Shown here: piece after piece, positions 26,046-35,228 of the stretch | Position numbering within the stretch: the first letter of the stretch is position 1 | Layout: each line of letters opens with the position of its first letter | Origin: Mediterraneibacter gnavus ATCC 29149 | GTDB taxonomy: Bacteria; Bacillota; Clostridia; Lachnospirales; Lachnospiraceae | DNA length: 64,000 nucleotides | NCBI RefSeq assembly: GCF_008121495.1 | Contig: NZ_CP043051.1 | Coordinates: forward strand, 1,996,001-2,060,000 | Direction: 5' to 3' | Notes under the pieces: generated by a model | What the model saw: only the letters and a program-made list of their open reading frames with translations | Database searches by the model: none | What the model was told of the DNA's origin: nothing | Position numbers and translations under genes: made by a program

Positions 26046-27050
26046 ATGGCAAATAAGACAACAAAGACGGCTGGCACAAACAAGTCGTTCATTGACAGAA
26101 TGGGAGGACAGAAATTCATCGTTTTCCTGATCGTAATCGCAATGTTCATCTTCTTTTGTGCAATGAGTCCGGGATTTAGAAAATATACAACATTTGTAAG
26201 TATTCTGGATTATTCTTACTACATTGCGTTGATGGCAATCGGAGTTGCATTTCCGCTGATGACAGGTGGTGTAGACCTTTCCATCGGTACAGGACTGATC
26301 TGTTATTCACTGGTAGGCGGATACCTGATCGTACATCAGGGATGGCCGACAGCAGCGGGTATGCTGGTAAGTATTTTAATGGGTGTTGCAATTGGTGTAC
26401 TCAATGGTGTTCTGGTAGCGATCATGGATCTTCCGGCTTTCCTGGCAACCTTATGTACATCGATGATCGCCAGAGGTATTGGTACAATCGTAGTAGGCGG
26501 ATTTGGTATTCCTTGGCCGGTAGCAGGATCACCGGAAGGATGGTTCAGAAATATCTTTAAGATTAAAACAGATGGTATGAACATTCCAATCGGATTTTTA
26601 TGGATCATCTTACTTGTAATCCTTATGACATTCGTATTGAACCATACAAGAATCGGACGTTACACACTGGCAATCGGAAGTAACAAAGAGGCAACAAGAC
26701 TCTCAGGAGTTAATGTTAAATTTTACCACATCATGGCATATGTGATCTGTGGATTCTTTGCAGGACTGGCAGCAATTTCCTACTCTGCAATCTTTGCAAC
26801 AGTTCAGCCGGGTAGTGGAGCAGGATTTGAGCTGGAGGCGATCGGTGGAGCAATCATCGGTGGCGTATCCATGACAGGTGGTGTGGGAAGCATCACTGGT
26901 ACACTTGCAGGTGTATTCGTAATCTGTCTGTTAAAGACAGGACTTCCTTTCATCGGACTGACAGCAAACTGGCAGCAGATCATCACAGGTTTTGTATTGA
27001 TCGCAGCTGTATTGATTGATATCTTCAAGAGAAAGAAAGAAGCAGCTTAA
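26046..27050 (+). CDS. Sugar ABC transporter permease, RbsC-like (second of two)
   Basis: A 334-aa permease of the same family as the gene at 23507 but clearly divergent from it; shared motifs are 'TGGVDLSIG', 'IGSNKEATRLSGVNV' and 'GGVSMTGGVGSITGT'. AGGAGG precedes the ATG, 12 nt after the ATPase stop. The pair probably forms a heterodimer, unlike ribose importers that use two copies of one permease. Confidence 0.9.
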   Translation: MANKTTKTAGTNKSFIDRMGGQKFIVFLIVIAMFIFFCAMSPGFRKYTTFVSILDYSYYIALMAIGVAFPLMTGGVDLSIGTGLICYSLVGGYLIVHQGWPTAAGMLVSILMGVAIGVLNGVLVAIMDLPAFLATLCTSMIARGIGTIVVGGFGIPWPVAGSPEGWFRNIFKIKTDGMNIPIGFLWIILLVILMTFVLNHTRIGRYTLAIGSNKEATRLSGVNVKFYHIMAYVICGFFAGLAAISYSAIFATVQPGSGAGFELEAIGGAIIGGVSMTGGVGSITGTLAGVFVICLLKTGLPFIGLTANWQQIITGFVLIAAVLIDIFKRKKEAA

Positions 27051-27081
27051 TTTGTGTCAGATTGAAAAGATAGATAGCAGA

Positions 27082-27111
27082 CCGGCGTCGGGAATCTAGG
27101 GATTCCCCCGG
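27082..27111 (+). other. Intercistronic hairpin before the binding-protein gene (no T run)
   Basis: Stem GGGAATC (27090-27096) / GATTCCC (27101-27107) with a TAGG loop, extended by outer CCGG/CCGG. No T run follows, so it is better read as an mRNA-stabilising or processing element allowing higher expression of the downstream binding protein. Confidence 0.5.
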
Positions 27112-27183
27112 CTGTTACTATAGAAAAGAGGAGGCTGCACCTCGGCTTGCAGTCAGAAAACATATCTTAGGAGGATAAGAACT

Positions 27184-28299
27184 ATGAAAAAGAAAGTTTT
27201 AGCAGTGTTACTTGGCGGATGTATGGTAGCAGGATTGTTAGCAGGATGTGGCGGCGGAGGAGACGACGCTAAGACATCTGATGATGGAAGCAAGGATTCT
27301 GGAAAGAGCGGCGGATATAACTTCGAAGTTGTTGTAAAGAGCTTCCAGTCTACATACTGGCAGGCAGCGAAACAGGGTATCGATACAGCAGCAAAAGAGC
27401 TTGGTGTAAAATGTAACACAACAGGACCAAACGCTGAGTCTGATATCGCTGACCAGGTAAACATGCTGAACAATGCGATCAATAAAGCTCCGGACGGAAT
27501 CGCACTGGCAGCTTGTGACCAGAGTTCTGTTCTGAAATCTCTGCAGAATGCGCTGGATAAGAAAATCCCTGTAGTTTGCTTCGATACAGGTGTAGCAGAT
27601 GCTCCGGAAGGATCTGTATATGCAACAGTTGTTACTAACAACGAAGAAGCTGGTGGAATTGCAGCAGAAAAAATGTACGAAGCTCTGAAAGATCAGCTTG
27701 CAAACGCAAAAGATGCTGTAAGAATTGGTGAAGTAAACCAGGATGCTACATCCGGAAACATCACAGGACGTGGTATGGGATTCATCAATAAATTTAAAGA
27801 ACTTGCTGAAGCTGACGGAAAGAAAGTTGCAGTAGTTGGAAATGAATACTATGTAAACCTTGTTGAGAACAATGCAAAAGAAGCTGATGCTGATATCATC
27901 ATCGAAGTAGCTGTACCTGCACAGACAACAGTAGAACTGTCTGCTACAGAAGCTTCTAACATCATGAACAAAAAAGATACAATCGCTATGTTCGGTTCTA
28001 ACCAGGTAACAGCAGAAGGTCTTCTGACAGCAAACCAGAACCTGGATGTACTTGGAGCAGGAGATGGAAAGATCCTTGGTGTAGGATTTGATGCTGGTTC
28101 AACACAGAAAGCAGCTGTAAAAGACGGAACATTACTTGGATCTGTAACACAGGCTCCAGTAGATCAGGGAAGAATCGCTATTGAGACTCTGAATGACATC
28201 TGCGAAGGAAAAGAAGTAAAAGACGTAGAGACAGCTTGCTACTGGTACGATGCAGAAACAATGGAAGATGCAGAAATCGCACCAAACCTTTACGACTAA
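27184..28299 (+). CDS. Sugar ABC transporter substrate-binding lipoprotein (fucose-type)
   Basis: A 371-aa RbsB-like binding protein. The N-terminus has a signal peptide and lipobox 'LLAGC', so it is anchored to the outer face of the membrane. Type I fold motifs: 'VVKSFQSTYWQAAKQGIDTAA', 'DGIALAACDQSS', 'VVTNNEEAGGIAAEKM', and 'GVGFDAGSTQKAAVKDG'. A strong AGGAGG precedes the ATG. It is the last gene of the importer operon, behind a putative mRNA-protecting hairpin and before a strong terminator. L-fucose or a fucosyl sugar is the likely ligand, inferred from context. Confidence 0.9.
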   Translation: MKKKVLAVLLGGCMVAGLLAGCGGGGDDAKTSDDGSKDSGKSGGYNFEVVVKSFQSTYWQAAKQGIDTAAKELGVKCNTTGPNAESDIADQVNMLNNAINKAPDGIALAACDQSSVLKSLQNALDKKIPVVCFDTGVADAPEGSVYATVVTNNEEAGGIAAEKMYEALKDQLANAKDAVRIGEVNQDATSGNITGRGMGFINKFKELAEADGKKVAVVGNEYYVNLVENNAKEADADIIIEVAVPAQTTVELSATEASNIMNKKDTIAMFGSNQVTAEGLLTANQNLDVLGAGDGKILGVGFDAGSTQKAAVKDGTLLGSVTQAPVDQGRIAIETLNDICEGKEVKDVETACYWYDAETMEDAEIAPNLYD

Positions 28300-28338
28300 T
28301 CTTTTGCTGATCAAACAGTAAAAAGTGATATCTAAGGA

Positions 28339-28367
28339 GAAACCGGGGGTTTTCCCGGTTTCTTTTT
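28339..28367 (+). terminator. Terminator of the ABC importer operon
   Basis: Perfect 9-bp stem GAAACCGGG / CCCGGTTTC (28339-28347 / 28354-28362) with T5. Confidence 0.9.
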
Positions 28368-28399
28368 ATGAAAGACAAACACTCAGGAGGAACACACAT

Positions 28400-28840
28400 A
28401 TGCTCAATGGAATAGAAACTATTTTTGATAATACAACCCAAATGCTTCGGCATTTAAAGAAAAAATCATTTGAAAAAAATACACAGGATTTTATCGATTC
28501 CTACGGACATTATTTCCGGGAAATGACAGAATATGTGGACAGTATTTCCGATAAAAAGCGGGCAGCAGAAGAAATTGCAGATACACTGATAAATCGTGTA
28601 GAGAAGAAGTTTGCTTCGAAAAAAGGAAAAATTGATTCCAGAACACAGGTGGATCTGAATTTCTTTATGATCTATTATGTTTTTCCTACAATTTTGGGGA
28701 CTGAGCACGAGTATGCGAAGCTGATCGCTGACAGCATCTGCAGTGCATGGGGAAAACGGTTTAAAGAGAGTCAGATTCAGTATACAGATTATGATACATT
28801 GTACGGATCATTCAGGGAAAAGATTTTTGGTATTTTTTAA
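28400..28840 (+). CDS. Conserved-looking hypothetical protein of the fucose locus
   Basis: 146 aa, predicted mostly helical, soluble, with no signal peptide or motif I recognise. Charged N-terminal half ('RHLKKKSFEKNTQDFIDSYG', 'DKKRAAEEIADTLINRVEKKF') and an aromatic-rich centre ('LNFFMIYYVFPTIL'). AGGAGG precedes the ATG at 28400, and coding character matches the neighbours. It sits between the importer terminator and the AraC gene, expressed by read-through or its own promoter. I do not know its function. Confidence 0.75.
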   Translation: MLNGIETIFDNTTQMLRHLKKKSFEKNTQDFIDSYGHYFREMTEYVDSISDKKRAAEEIADTLINRVEKKFASKKGKIDSRTQVDLNFFMIYYVFPTILGTEHEYAKLIADSICSAWGKRFKESQIQYTDYDTLYGSFREKIFGIF

Positions 28841-28937
28841 AAAGAGTTTCGCCAGAGCAGCATGGTGAACATCGAGTTATTCTGAGGGTTTCAATTCAGG
28901 TATGTAAAATAAGAGTGTTTTCAGACGATTACGGGGA

Positions 28938-28983
28938 TTCCCCGCAGGTAAGTGAGAGAGGCTTATTCTGCGGGGAACTTTTT
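28938..28983 (+). terminator. Terminator after the hypothetical gene
   Basis: 10-bp perfect stem TTCCCCGCAG / CTGCGGGGAA (28938-28947 / 28968-28977) and a T run to 28983. Confidence 0.8.
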
Positions 28984-29007
28984 GTAATATAAGAAAGTGG
29001 TATATTT

Positions 29008-29856
29008 TCATATTTTAAGATATTTTTTTGGAGTGGTTCCTTTGTATTTTTTGAATGTTTTGATGAAATAACTCAGATCATTGAATCCGGAGGCGTAGGC
29101 AATTTCTGTGATCGACAGATTCGTTGTGATCAACTGGTAACAGGCGCGTTCAATACGATAGTAATTGAGGTAATCAATCGGTGTCCGATGCGTCATCTCG
29201 TGAAAAAAGCGGCAGAAATATTTGGGCGACATATTTACACTTCCAGAAATTTCTTCCAATGTAAGAGGAAGATTATAGGAAGATTCCATAAATTCCAGTG
29301 CCTGCTTCAGCTGCAAAATCCTTTTGTGGCTTCGGTGTTCCTCATCCGGTGCGTTTTTGCAGAAACCTTCACTGAAGAGAGTGCCGAAAAACTGATACAT
29401 GGCGCCGAAAACTACAAGCTGATACCCCTCTTTTTTGGAGGCTGCCGCATCAAAAAGTGTCCAGAGTGTGCGGTGGATCGTATTGCAGATTTTCGGATAG
29501 TGCGTCTGAACGGAAACCTCATGATCTGTGATCTGGCGAAGAAAACGACAGCAGGAATCCGTCTTGTTCATCAGCATATTCATATCGAACACCAGACATT
29601 CGTATACGCAATCATCGGGAATACCGGAATGGATCGAACCGGCTGGGATGAAAATACTGTCTCCTGCTTCTGCAAGAAATTCAATTTCATCAATGGTAAC
29701 AGTCAGAGATCCACTTAGGATGCGGATCAGCTCAAATTCTACATGCCAGTGAAAGGACATGACATACTGCGGATGGGAAGCAGTGACGTGATAATATTCC
29801 AGGGGAAAGTCAGCAGTTCCTCTTCTTCTGTTTTCTCTGTAGTTGATATATTGCAT
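29008..29856 (-). CDS. AraC-family regulator with N-terminal cupin domain
   Basis: A 282-aa transcription activator. The N-terminal cupin ('HWHVEFELIRILSGSLTV', 'GDSIFIPAGSIHSG') binds a sugar, and the C-terminal double HTH ('LTLEEISGSVNMSPKYFCRFF', 'ITEIAYASGFNDLSYFIKTFKKYKG') binds DNA. It is divergent from the kinase-fucI-fucU operon, so it probably activates that operon in response to L-fucose or a derivative, by analogy with RhaS/RhaR-type control. Its own promoter is readable at 29894-29923. Confidence 0.88.
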   Translation of the reverse strand: MQYINYRENRRRGTADFPLEYYHVTASHPQYVMSFHWHVEFELIRILSGSLTVTIDEIEFLAEAGDSIFIPAGSIHSGIPDDCVYECLVFDMNMLMNKTDSCCRFLRQITDHEVSVQTHYPKICNTIHRTLWTLFDAAASKKEGYQLVVFGAMYQFFGTLFSEGFCKNAPDEEHRSHKRILQLKQALEFMESSYNLPLTLEEISGSVNMSPKYFCRFFHEMTHRTPIDYLNYYRIERACYQLITTNLSITEIAYASGFNDLSYFIKTFKKYKGTTPKKYLKI

Positions 29857-29893
29857 AAGATACTCCTAGGTGAATATTGTTATATTTTTTACT

Positions 29894-29923
29894 ATTATAG
29901 CACAAGTAAAAAGAAGCACACAA
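29894..29923 (-). promoter_or_regulatory. Promoter of the araC-type gene (minus strand)
   Basis: On the minus strand TTGTGT (29923-29918), 18-bp spacer, TATAAT (29899-29894), upstream of the AraC start at 29856. Confidence 0.65.
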
Positions 29924-29974
29924 TGCTAAAATAAAATCAGTAATGGTTAAGAACCTTTGAAAGGAGGCATATCA

Positions 29975-31450
29975 GTGAGCGATAAGAAAAAGCAAGTTCT
30001 GGCGTTTGATTTCGGAGGCGGAAGCGGACGTGCGATTCTGGGAACTCTGGAAAACGGGAAAATCCATATGGAAGAAGTTCATCGTTTTTCCAATGATCCG
30101 GTAATCGTAAACGGAACCATGTATTGGGACACACTGAGACATTTTTTTGAGATTAAACAAGGCATTGTAAAAGCAAAACAAAAAGGCGGCTTTGAGAGTA
30201 TCGGAATTGACACATGGGGCGTTGATTTCGGACTTTTGGACGAGCATGGCGATCTGCTTGAGAGTGCCGTACATTATAGAGATGACAGAACTCTTGGAAT
30301 GCAGGAAGAAGTTTTTAAAGTCATTCCAAAGGAGGAAGTCTACAATTTAACAGGAAATCAGTTTGAAAACTTTAATACTATTTTCCAGTTGTACTCTCTG
30401 GTTCAGAAGAGACCATGGATTCTGGAAAAAGCAGATACGCTGCTTTTGACACCGGATTTATTTAATTATTTCCTGACCGGTGAAAAGAAAGCAGAGTATA
30501 CCATGGCAACGACCACACAGCTGATGGATGCAAAGAACAAAGTCTGGTCTGACCGGATTTTAGAGGCACTTCAGATTCCGAAGAAGATTCTTCCGGAGAT
30601 CGTTCCGAGCGGTACAGTTGTAGGTACACTTCAGCCATCAATCTGTGAAGAACTTGGTGTAGAGCCTGCGAAAGTCATTGCAATCACAGGACATGATACA
30701 CAGAGTGCGGTTGTTTCTGTTCCGACGCAGGAGAAAGATTTCATCTTTATCAGCTGCGGAACATGGAGTCTTTTCGGTACAGAACTCGACGGACCAATCA
30801 TCGGTGAGAAGTCACTGGAGTGCAACGTCAGCAACGAAGGCGGATATGGCAATACAACGACATTGTTGAAGAATATTATCGGACTGTGGCTTGCTCAGGA
30901 GAGCAGAAGACAGTGGATTCGTGAAGGGCAGGAATATTCATTCGGAGAGCTGGAGCAGATGGCACAGAAAGCAGAACCGTTCCAGAGCTTTATCGATCCG
31001 GATGCACCGGAGTTCGTTCCGGCAGGAAATGTACCGGAGCGTATTCGTGAGTTCTGCCGCAGAACCGGACAGAAAGTACCGGAGACGATTGGTGAGATCA
31101 TGTGCTGTATCAACCAGAGTCTGGCTCTGAAATACAGATATGCACTGGAGCAGATTGAAAGCTGCACAGACAAACATTATTCCGTGATCAATATGATCGG
31201 AGGAGGAATCCAGAGCAAACTGCTTTGTCAGATGACAGCCGGAGCAAGCGGACGTAAAGTCATTGCAGGACCGGTAGAGGCAACAGCTCTTGGAAACATT
31301 GCTGTTCAGCTGATGTCACTTGGAGAGATTAAAGATGTGGCAGAGGCAAGACAGATTATTGCAAATTCAGAAACTACATATGAGTATCTCCCGCAGGATG
31401 CGGAAAAATGGGATGCTGCATATGAAAAATTTAAAACATTTATTCAATAA
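29975..31450 (+). CDS. L-fuculokinase, rhamnulokinase (RhaB)-type FGGY kinase
   Basis: A 491-aa FGGY kinase, closer to RhaB than to enterobacterial FucK: 'DFGGGSGRAILG', 'IGIDTWGVDFGLLD', 'YRDDRT', 'TTTQLMDAKNKVW', 'CGTWSLFG', 'IGGGIQSKLLCQM'. The GTG start at 29975 has AAGGAGG at 29961-29967. It lies directly before fucI and fucU with no rhamnose isomerase in sight, so it most likely phosphorylates L-fuculose (product of FucI) to L-fuculose-1-phosphate. Kinases of this type may also accept L-rhamnulose. Confidence 0.85.
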   Translation: MSDKKKQVLAFDFGGGSGRAILGTLENGKIHMEEVHRFSNDPVIVNGTMYWDTLRHFFEIKQGIVKAKQKGGFESIGIDTWGVDFGLLDEHGDLLESAVHYRDDRTLGMQEEVFKVIPKEEVYNLTGNQFENFNTIFQLYSLVQKRPWILEKADTLLLTPDLFNYFLTGEKKAEYTMATTTQLMDAKNKVWSDRILEALQIPKKILPEIVPSGTVVGTLQPSICEELGVEPAKVIAITGHDTQSAVVSVPTQEKDFIFISCGTWSLFGTELDGPIIGEKSLECNVSNEGGYGNTTTLLKNIIGLWLAQESRRQWIREGQEYSFGELEQMAQKAEPFQSFIDPDAPEFVPAGNVPERIREFCRRTGQKVPETIGEIMCCINQSLALKYRYALEQIESCTDKHYSVINMIGGGIQSKLLCQMTAGASGRKVIAGPVEATALGNIAVQLMSLGEIKDVAEARQIIANSETTYEYLPQDAEKWDAAYEKFKTFIQ

Positions 31451-31471
31451 TTTTCAAGGAGGAATGTCATT

Positions 31472-33265
31472 ATGGCAGAATCAAGATTAATCGGAGGATA
31501 TCCTGTAATTGGTATCAGACCAACAATTGACGGAAGAAGAGGAGCATTAAAAGTTCGTGAATCTCTGGAAGATCAGACAATGGGAATGGCAAAAGCTGCA
31601 AAAAAATTGTTTGAAGAGAATTTAAGATATTCCAATGGAGAACCAGTAAAAGTAGTAATCGCTGACACAACAATCGGACGTGTTGCAGAATCTGCAGCAT
31701 GTGCTGAAAAATTCAAAAAAGAAGGCGTTGACATTACACTGACAGTGACACCATGCTGGTGCTACGGATCAGAGACAATGGATATGGATCCTATGACGAT
31801 CAAAGGTGTATGGGGACTGAATGCAACAGAGAGACCGGGAGCTGTATATCTGGCATCCGTTCTGGCTACACATGCACAGAAAGGTCTTCCTGCATTTGGA
31901 ATCTACGGACATGACGTTGTAGATGCAGATGATTCTGAAATCGGCGACGATATCAAAGAAAAACTGTTAAGATTCGGACGTGCGGCAGTTGCAGCAGCAT
32001 CCATGAGAGGAAAATCTTACCTCCAGATCGGATCTATCTGTATGGGAATCGGCGGATCTATCATCGATTCTGATTTCATCGAGTCATACCTTGGTATGAG
32101 AGTTGAGTCTGTAGACGAGGTAGAGATCATCCGTCGTATGACAGAGGGAATCTACGATGAAGCAGAATTCCAGAAAGCTCTTGCATGGGCAAAAGAAAAA
32201 TGTATCATCGGATTCGATAAGAACCCTGACGAACTGAAGATGAGCGAAGAAAAGAAAGCAGAGCAGTTCGAATTCGTTGTTAAGATGGCAGTTATCATCA
32301 AAGACTTGATGAATGGAAATAAAAACCTTCCGGAAGGATGCGAAGAAGAAGCAGTTGGACACAATGCGATCGCAGCCGGATTCCAGGGACAGAGACAGTG
32401 GACAGACTTCTATCCAAACGGAGACTTTGCAGAAGCAATCCTGAACAGTTCCTTCGACTGGAACGGAGCAAGAGAGCCATACGTTCTGGCAACAGAGAAC
32501 GACGTATTGAATGGTCTTGGAATGCTGTTCATGAAACTTTTGACAAACAAAGCTCAGATTTTCGCTGATGTTCGTACATACTGGAGCGGAGACGCTGTGA
32601 AGAGAGTAACAGGATATGAGATCGAAGGAAAAGCAAAAGAAGCGGATGGTTTCATTCACCTGATCAACTCAGGAGCTGCATGTCTGGATGCAAACGGAGA
32701 ATCCAAAGATGCAGACGGAAACAATGTAATGAAAGCCTGGTATGATGTAACAGAAGAAGATCAGGATGCAATGCTCAAAGCAACAACATGGAATGCAGCT
32801 GACAACGGATACTTCCGTGGAGGCGGATTCTCTTCTCGTTTCCTGACACAGGCTGAGATGCCGGCAACTATGATCCGTCTGAACCTTGTAAAAGGACTTG
32901 GACCGGTTCTTCAGATCGCAGAAGGATGGACTCTGAACCTTCCAGACGAAGTTTCTGACAAACTTTGGAAGAGAACAGATTACACATGGCCATGTACATG
33001 GTTTGCACCAAGATGTACAGGAAAAGGTGCATTCAAGACAGCTTACGATGTAATGAACAACTGGGGAGCTAACCACGGTGCAATTTCTTACGGACATGTC
33101 GGTGCTGATCTGATCACAATGGCATCTATGCTGAGAATCCCGGTTTGCATGCACAATGTACCGGAAGAAGATATCTTCAGACCAGCAGCTTGGAACGCAT
33201 TTGGTATGGACAAAGAAGGTGCTGATTACAGAGCTTGTGCAGCATACGGTCCATTATACAAATAA
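31472..33265 (+). CDS. fucI: L-fucose isomerase
   Basis: Converts L-fucose to L-fuculose in the cytoplasm with a divalent metal. Length 597 aa is normal for FucI. Recognised stretches include '[14 protein letters not shown]', '[18 protein letters not shown]' and '[16 protein letters not shown]', where the catalytic Glu and Asp of the family lie, and '[21 protein letters not shown]' carrying the conserved His. AGGAGG-type site before the ATG; 21 nt after the kinase. Base composition matches a highly expressed gene. Confidence 0.96.
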   Translation: MAESRLIGGYPVIGIRPTIDGRRGALKVRESLEDQTMGMAKAAKKLFEENLRYSNGEPVKVVIADTTIGRVAESAACAEKFKKEGVDITLTVTPCWCYGSETMDMDPMTIKGVWGLNATERPGAVYLASVLATHAQKGLPAFGIYGHDVVDADDSEIGDDIKEKLLRFGRAAVAAASMRGKSYLQIGSICMGIGGSIIDSDFIESYLGMRVESVDEVEIIRRMTEGIYDEAEFQKALAWAKEKCIIGFDKNPDELKMSEEKKAEQFEFVVKMAVIIKDLMNGNKNLPEGCEEEAVGHNAIAAGFQGQRQWTDFYPNGDFAEAILNSSFDWNGAREPYVLATENDVLNGLGMLFMKLLTNKAQIFADVRTYWSGDAVKRVTGYEIEGKAKEADGFIHLINSGAACLDANGESKDADGNNVMKAWYDVTEEDQDAMLKATTWNAADNGYFRGGGFSSRFLTQAEMPATMIRLNLVKGLGPVLQIAEGWTLNLPDEVSDKLWKRTDYTWPCTWFAPRCTGKGAFKTAYDVMNNWGANHGAISYGHVGADLITMASMLRIPVCMHNVPEEDIFRPAAWNAFGMDKEGADYRACAAYGPLYK

Positions 33266-33280
33266 GAACAGTCAAATAAC

Positions 33281-33304
33281 AAGGAGTACCCTCGGGTGCT
33301 CCTT
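33281..33304 (+). other. Intercistronic hairpin between fucI and fucU
   Basis: AAGGAGTACCC (33281-33291) faces GGGTGCTCCTT with a minimal loop and no T run behind it, so it is a processing or attenuating structure rather than a full terminator. Confidence 0.45.
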
Positions 33305-33340
33305 ATATAAAATTACAGAATGTTTGTGGAGGAAATCAAT

Positions 33341-33787
33341 ATGTTAAAAGGAATTCCAAAAATCTTATCACCAGAATTATTAAAAGTTTTATGTGAAATG
33401 GGGCATAGTGATCGCATTGTTATTGCGGACGGAAACTTTCCATCAGAATCTATGGGAAAAGATGCGATTGTGATCCGTTGTGACGGACATGGTGTACCGG
33501 AGATCCTGGATGCGATCCTTCAGGTATTCCCACTGGATACGTACGTAGAAAATCCGGTAAACCTGATGCAGCTGATGCCGGATGATGTGGGCAAAGTAGA
33601 GACACCGATCTGGGATACATACAAAGAGATCGTGAAAAAACACGATGACCGCGGAGAAGCTGCAATCGGAAATATTGAAAGATTTGCATTCTATGATGAA
33701 GCAAAAACAGCATATGCGATCATTGCAACAGGAGAATCTGCAATTTACGCAAATGTAATGCTGCAGAAGGGTGTTGTAGTAGAGTAG
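33341..33787 (+). CDS. fucU: L-fucose mutarotase (RbsD/FucU family)
   Basis: Interconverts alpha- and beta-L-fucose so that FucI receives its preferred anomer. A 148-aa RbsD/FucU protein: 'LCEMGHSDRIVIADGNFPSES', 'RCDGHGVPEILDAILQVFPLD', and C-terminal 'FAFYDEAKTAYAIIATGESAIYAN' with family Tyr and His positions. Start at 33341 follows GGAGG; the frame extends to 33320 without support. Last gene of the kinase-fucI-fucU operon. Confidence 0.93.
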   Translation: MLKGIPKILSPELLKVLCEMGHSDRIVIADGNFPSESMGKDAIVIRCDGHGVPEILDAILQVFPLDTYVENPVNLMQLMPDDVGKVETPIWDTYKEIVKKHDDRGEAAIGNIERFAFYDEAKTAYAIIATGESAIYANVMLQKGVVVE

Positions 33788-33835
33788 AAATTATAATTGT
33801 ACGGATTCGGGCAATATAGATTTCTAGATATGATG

Positions 33836-33880
33836 ACTGGGGAAGGGTCTGTAAAAAGCGGAACACTTCCTCAGTTTTTT
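33836..33880 (+). terminator. Terminator of the fuc operon
   Basis: 10-bp stem ACTGGGGAAG (33836-33845) / CTTCCTCAGT (33866-33875), one G-T pair, followed by T6. Confidence 0.8.
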
Positions 33881-34007
33881 GTTTATGCATGTCTTTTTGT
33901 CAATGGACATAGACTATAAGAGAAAGTAAAATATACTGGTAAAACAAAAAAATCTATCTTTATAATAGGAAGATGTTTGAATGGATATGTATGAGGTGTG
34001 AAGGTTT

Positions 34008-34796
34008 ATGAATCTGGAAGAAATCTGGAAATGGCTGAAAGGAAAACGGAATACATTTTTTGCGGAGGCGGCAACTGCCTTTGTTTTAATTGCTGTTCTG
34101 GGTGTTGCAGGAATTACGGCGGGAAGATCCGGTATTGCAAAGTCTTCAGAAGTGGAGTCTGTACGGGCAAAGGCAGAAGCGAACAAAGTGGAGGAGCAAG
34201 AGCAGGAGAACGCAGAAAAGAAGCAAGAAACGCAGACGGAGGAAGTGATTGCCGACGGGCAGTACCCAATCATGGGACAAAGCAGTGTGACTACAGAGCA
34301 GATGGTTTCTTATTTTCAATCCAGTGGAAAAGCATATCCGGCGGAAAGCCTGGCTAAGGGCGGGGCGGACAGTATCGAAACATTTTGCAGGATTTATGTA
34401 GAGGAAGCGCAGGCAGAGGGTGTGAGACCGGAGGTCGCATTTGTACAGACTATGAAAGAGACTGGATTTCTCCAGTATGGAGGGGATGCTTCGATCGAAC
34501 AGTTTAATTTTGCGGGACTTGGGACAACAGGCGGTGGTGTGCCGGGCAATTCTTATCCCGATGTGCGGACCGGGGTGCGGGCGCAGATCCAGCATTTGAA
34601 GGCCTATGCGACAGCAGATCCTCTGGCACAGGAATGTGTGGATGACCGGTATGAATATGTGCAGAAAGGCTCGGCTCCGTATGTGCAGTGGCTTGGTCAG
34701 AAGGAAAACCCGCAAGGGGCGGGATGGGCGACCGCAGAAAATTACGGATATTCGATCGTGGAGATGATCTCTCATCTAAAAGGTAAAAATTCGTAA
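34008..34796 (+). CDS. Membrane-anchored glucosaminidase-domain (GH73-like) protein
   Basis: A 262-aa cell-wall protein. A transmembrane anchor (about residues 21-40, 'TAFVLIAVLGVAGITAG') is followed by a Glu/Lys/Gln-rich linker (50-80) and a C-terminal N-acetylglucosaminidase-type lysozyme-fold domain: 'EEAQAEGVRPEVAFVQTMKETGFLQYGG' with the likely catalytic Glu, 'QFNFAGLGTTGGG', 'VRTGVRAQIQHLKAYA'. It probably trims peptidoglycan outside the membrane. The gene is single, flanked by the fuc terminator and the valS leader. Confidence 0.82.
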   Translation: MNLEEIWKWLKGKRNTFFAEAATAFVLIAVLGVAGITAGRSGIAKSSEVESVRAKAEANKVEEQEQENAEKKQETQTEEVIADGQYPIMGQSSVTTEQMVSYFQSSGKAYPAESLAKGGADSIETFCRIYVEEAQAEGVRPEVAFVQTMKETGFLQYGGDASIEQFNFAGLGTTGGGVPGNSYPDVRTGVRAQIQHLKAYATADPLAQECVDDRYEYVQKGSAPYVQWLGQKENPQGAGWATAENYGYSIVEMISHLKGKNS

Positions 34797-34858
34797 AAGC
34801 GGGCAGGATACAAAAACTGTGTAAATTCTATGAAATATCTTAAGATTTTTGAAATTCC

Positions 34859-34887
34859 TTGACAAATGGAATATCGAAAGATATGAT
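34859..34887 (+). promoter_or_regulatory. Promoter of the T-box/valS transcript
   Basis: TTGACA (34859-34864), 17-bp spacer, TATGAT (34882-34887), about 45 nt before the T-box leader. Confidence 0.75.
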
Positions 34888-34929
34888 TATCTGGTAGTTA
34901 ATATACAGTTAACAATTAGTTAAAATAAA

Positions 34930-35169
34930 AGGTTATGAGGGAGAGGAGTACACAATTACTCTTGGCAGAGAGAATCGTCCGGGGCTGAAAGGCGATTTCA
35001 AGAAAGGACTGTGGAAGGTAGCTTCTGAACCGGATATCTGAACAGGAAGTAGGGTATCCCGGAGTTGTTCACGTTACAGGACTCAAGAAGATATATGCGT
35101 ACGCATATAATGAAGGTGGTACCGCGGAACATTCGCCCTTTGCATTTCTGATGTGGAGGGTGTTTTTTT
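34930..35169 (+). ncRNA. T-box riboswitch controlling valS
   Basis: The leader holds the conserved T-box sequence AAGGTGGTACCGCGG (35113-35127), a stem I region with the GCAGAGAG bulge, and a terminator hairpin (35134-35145 / 35151-35162) followed by T7. Uncharged tRNA pairs with the leader and prevents termination. A GTA (Val) triplet at 35018-35020 lies where the specifier loop might be, but I could not fold the stem with confidence. Downstream valS gives the amino acid. Confidence 0.9.
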
Positions 35170-35228
35170 GTTATTGAGAGAATGACGAGCGGGAAGGAAC
35201 AGAACAGGGACATTTTGAGGAGGAAATT

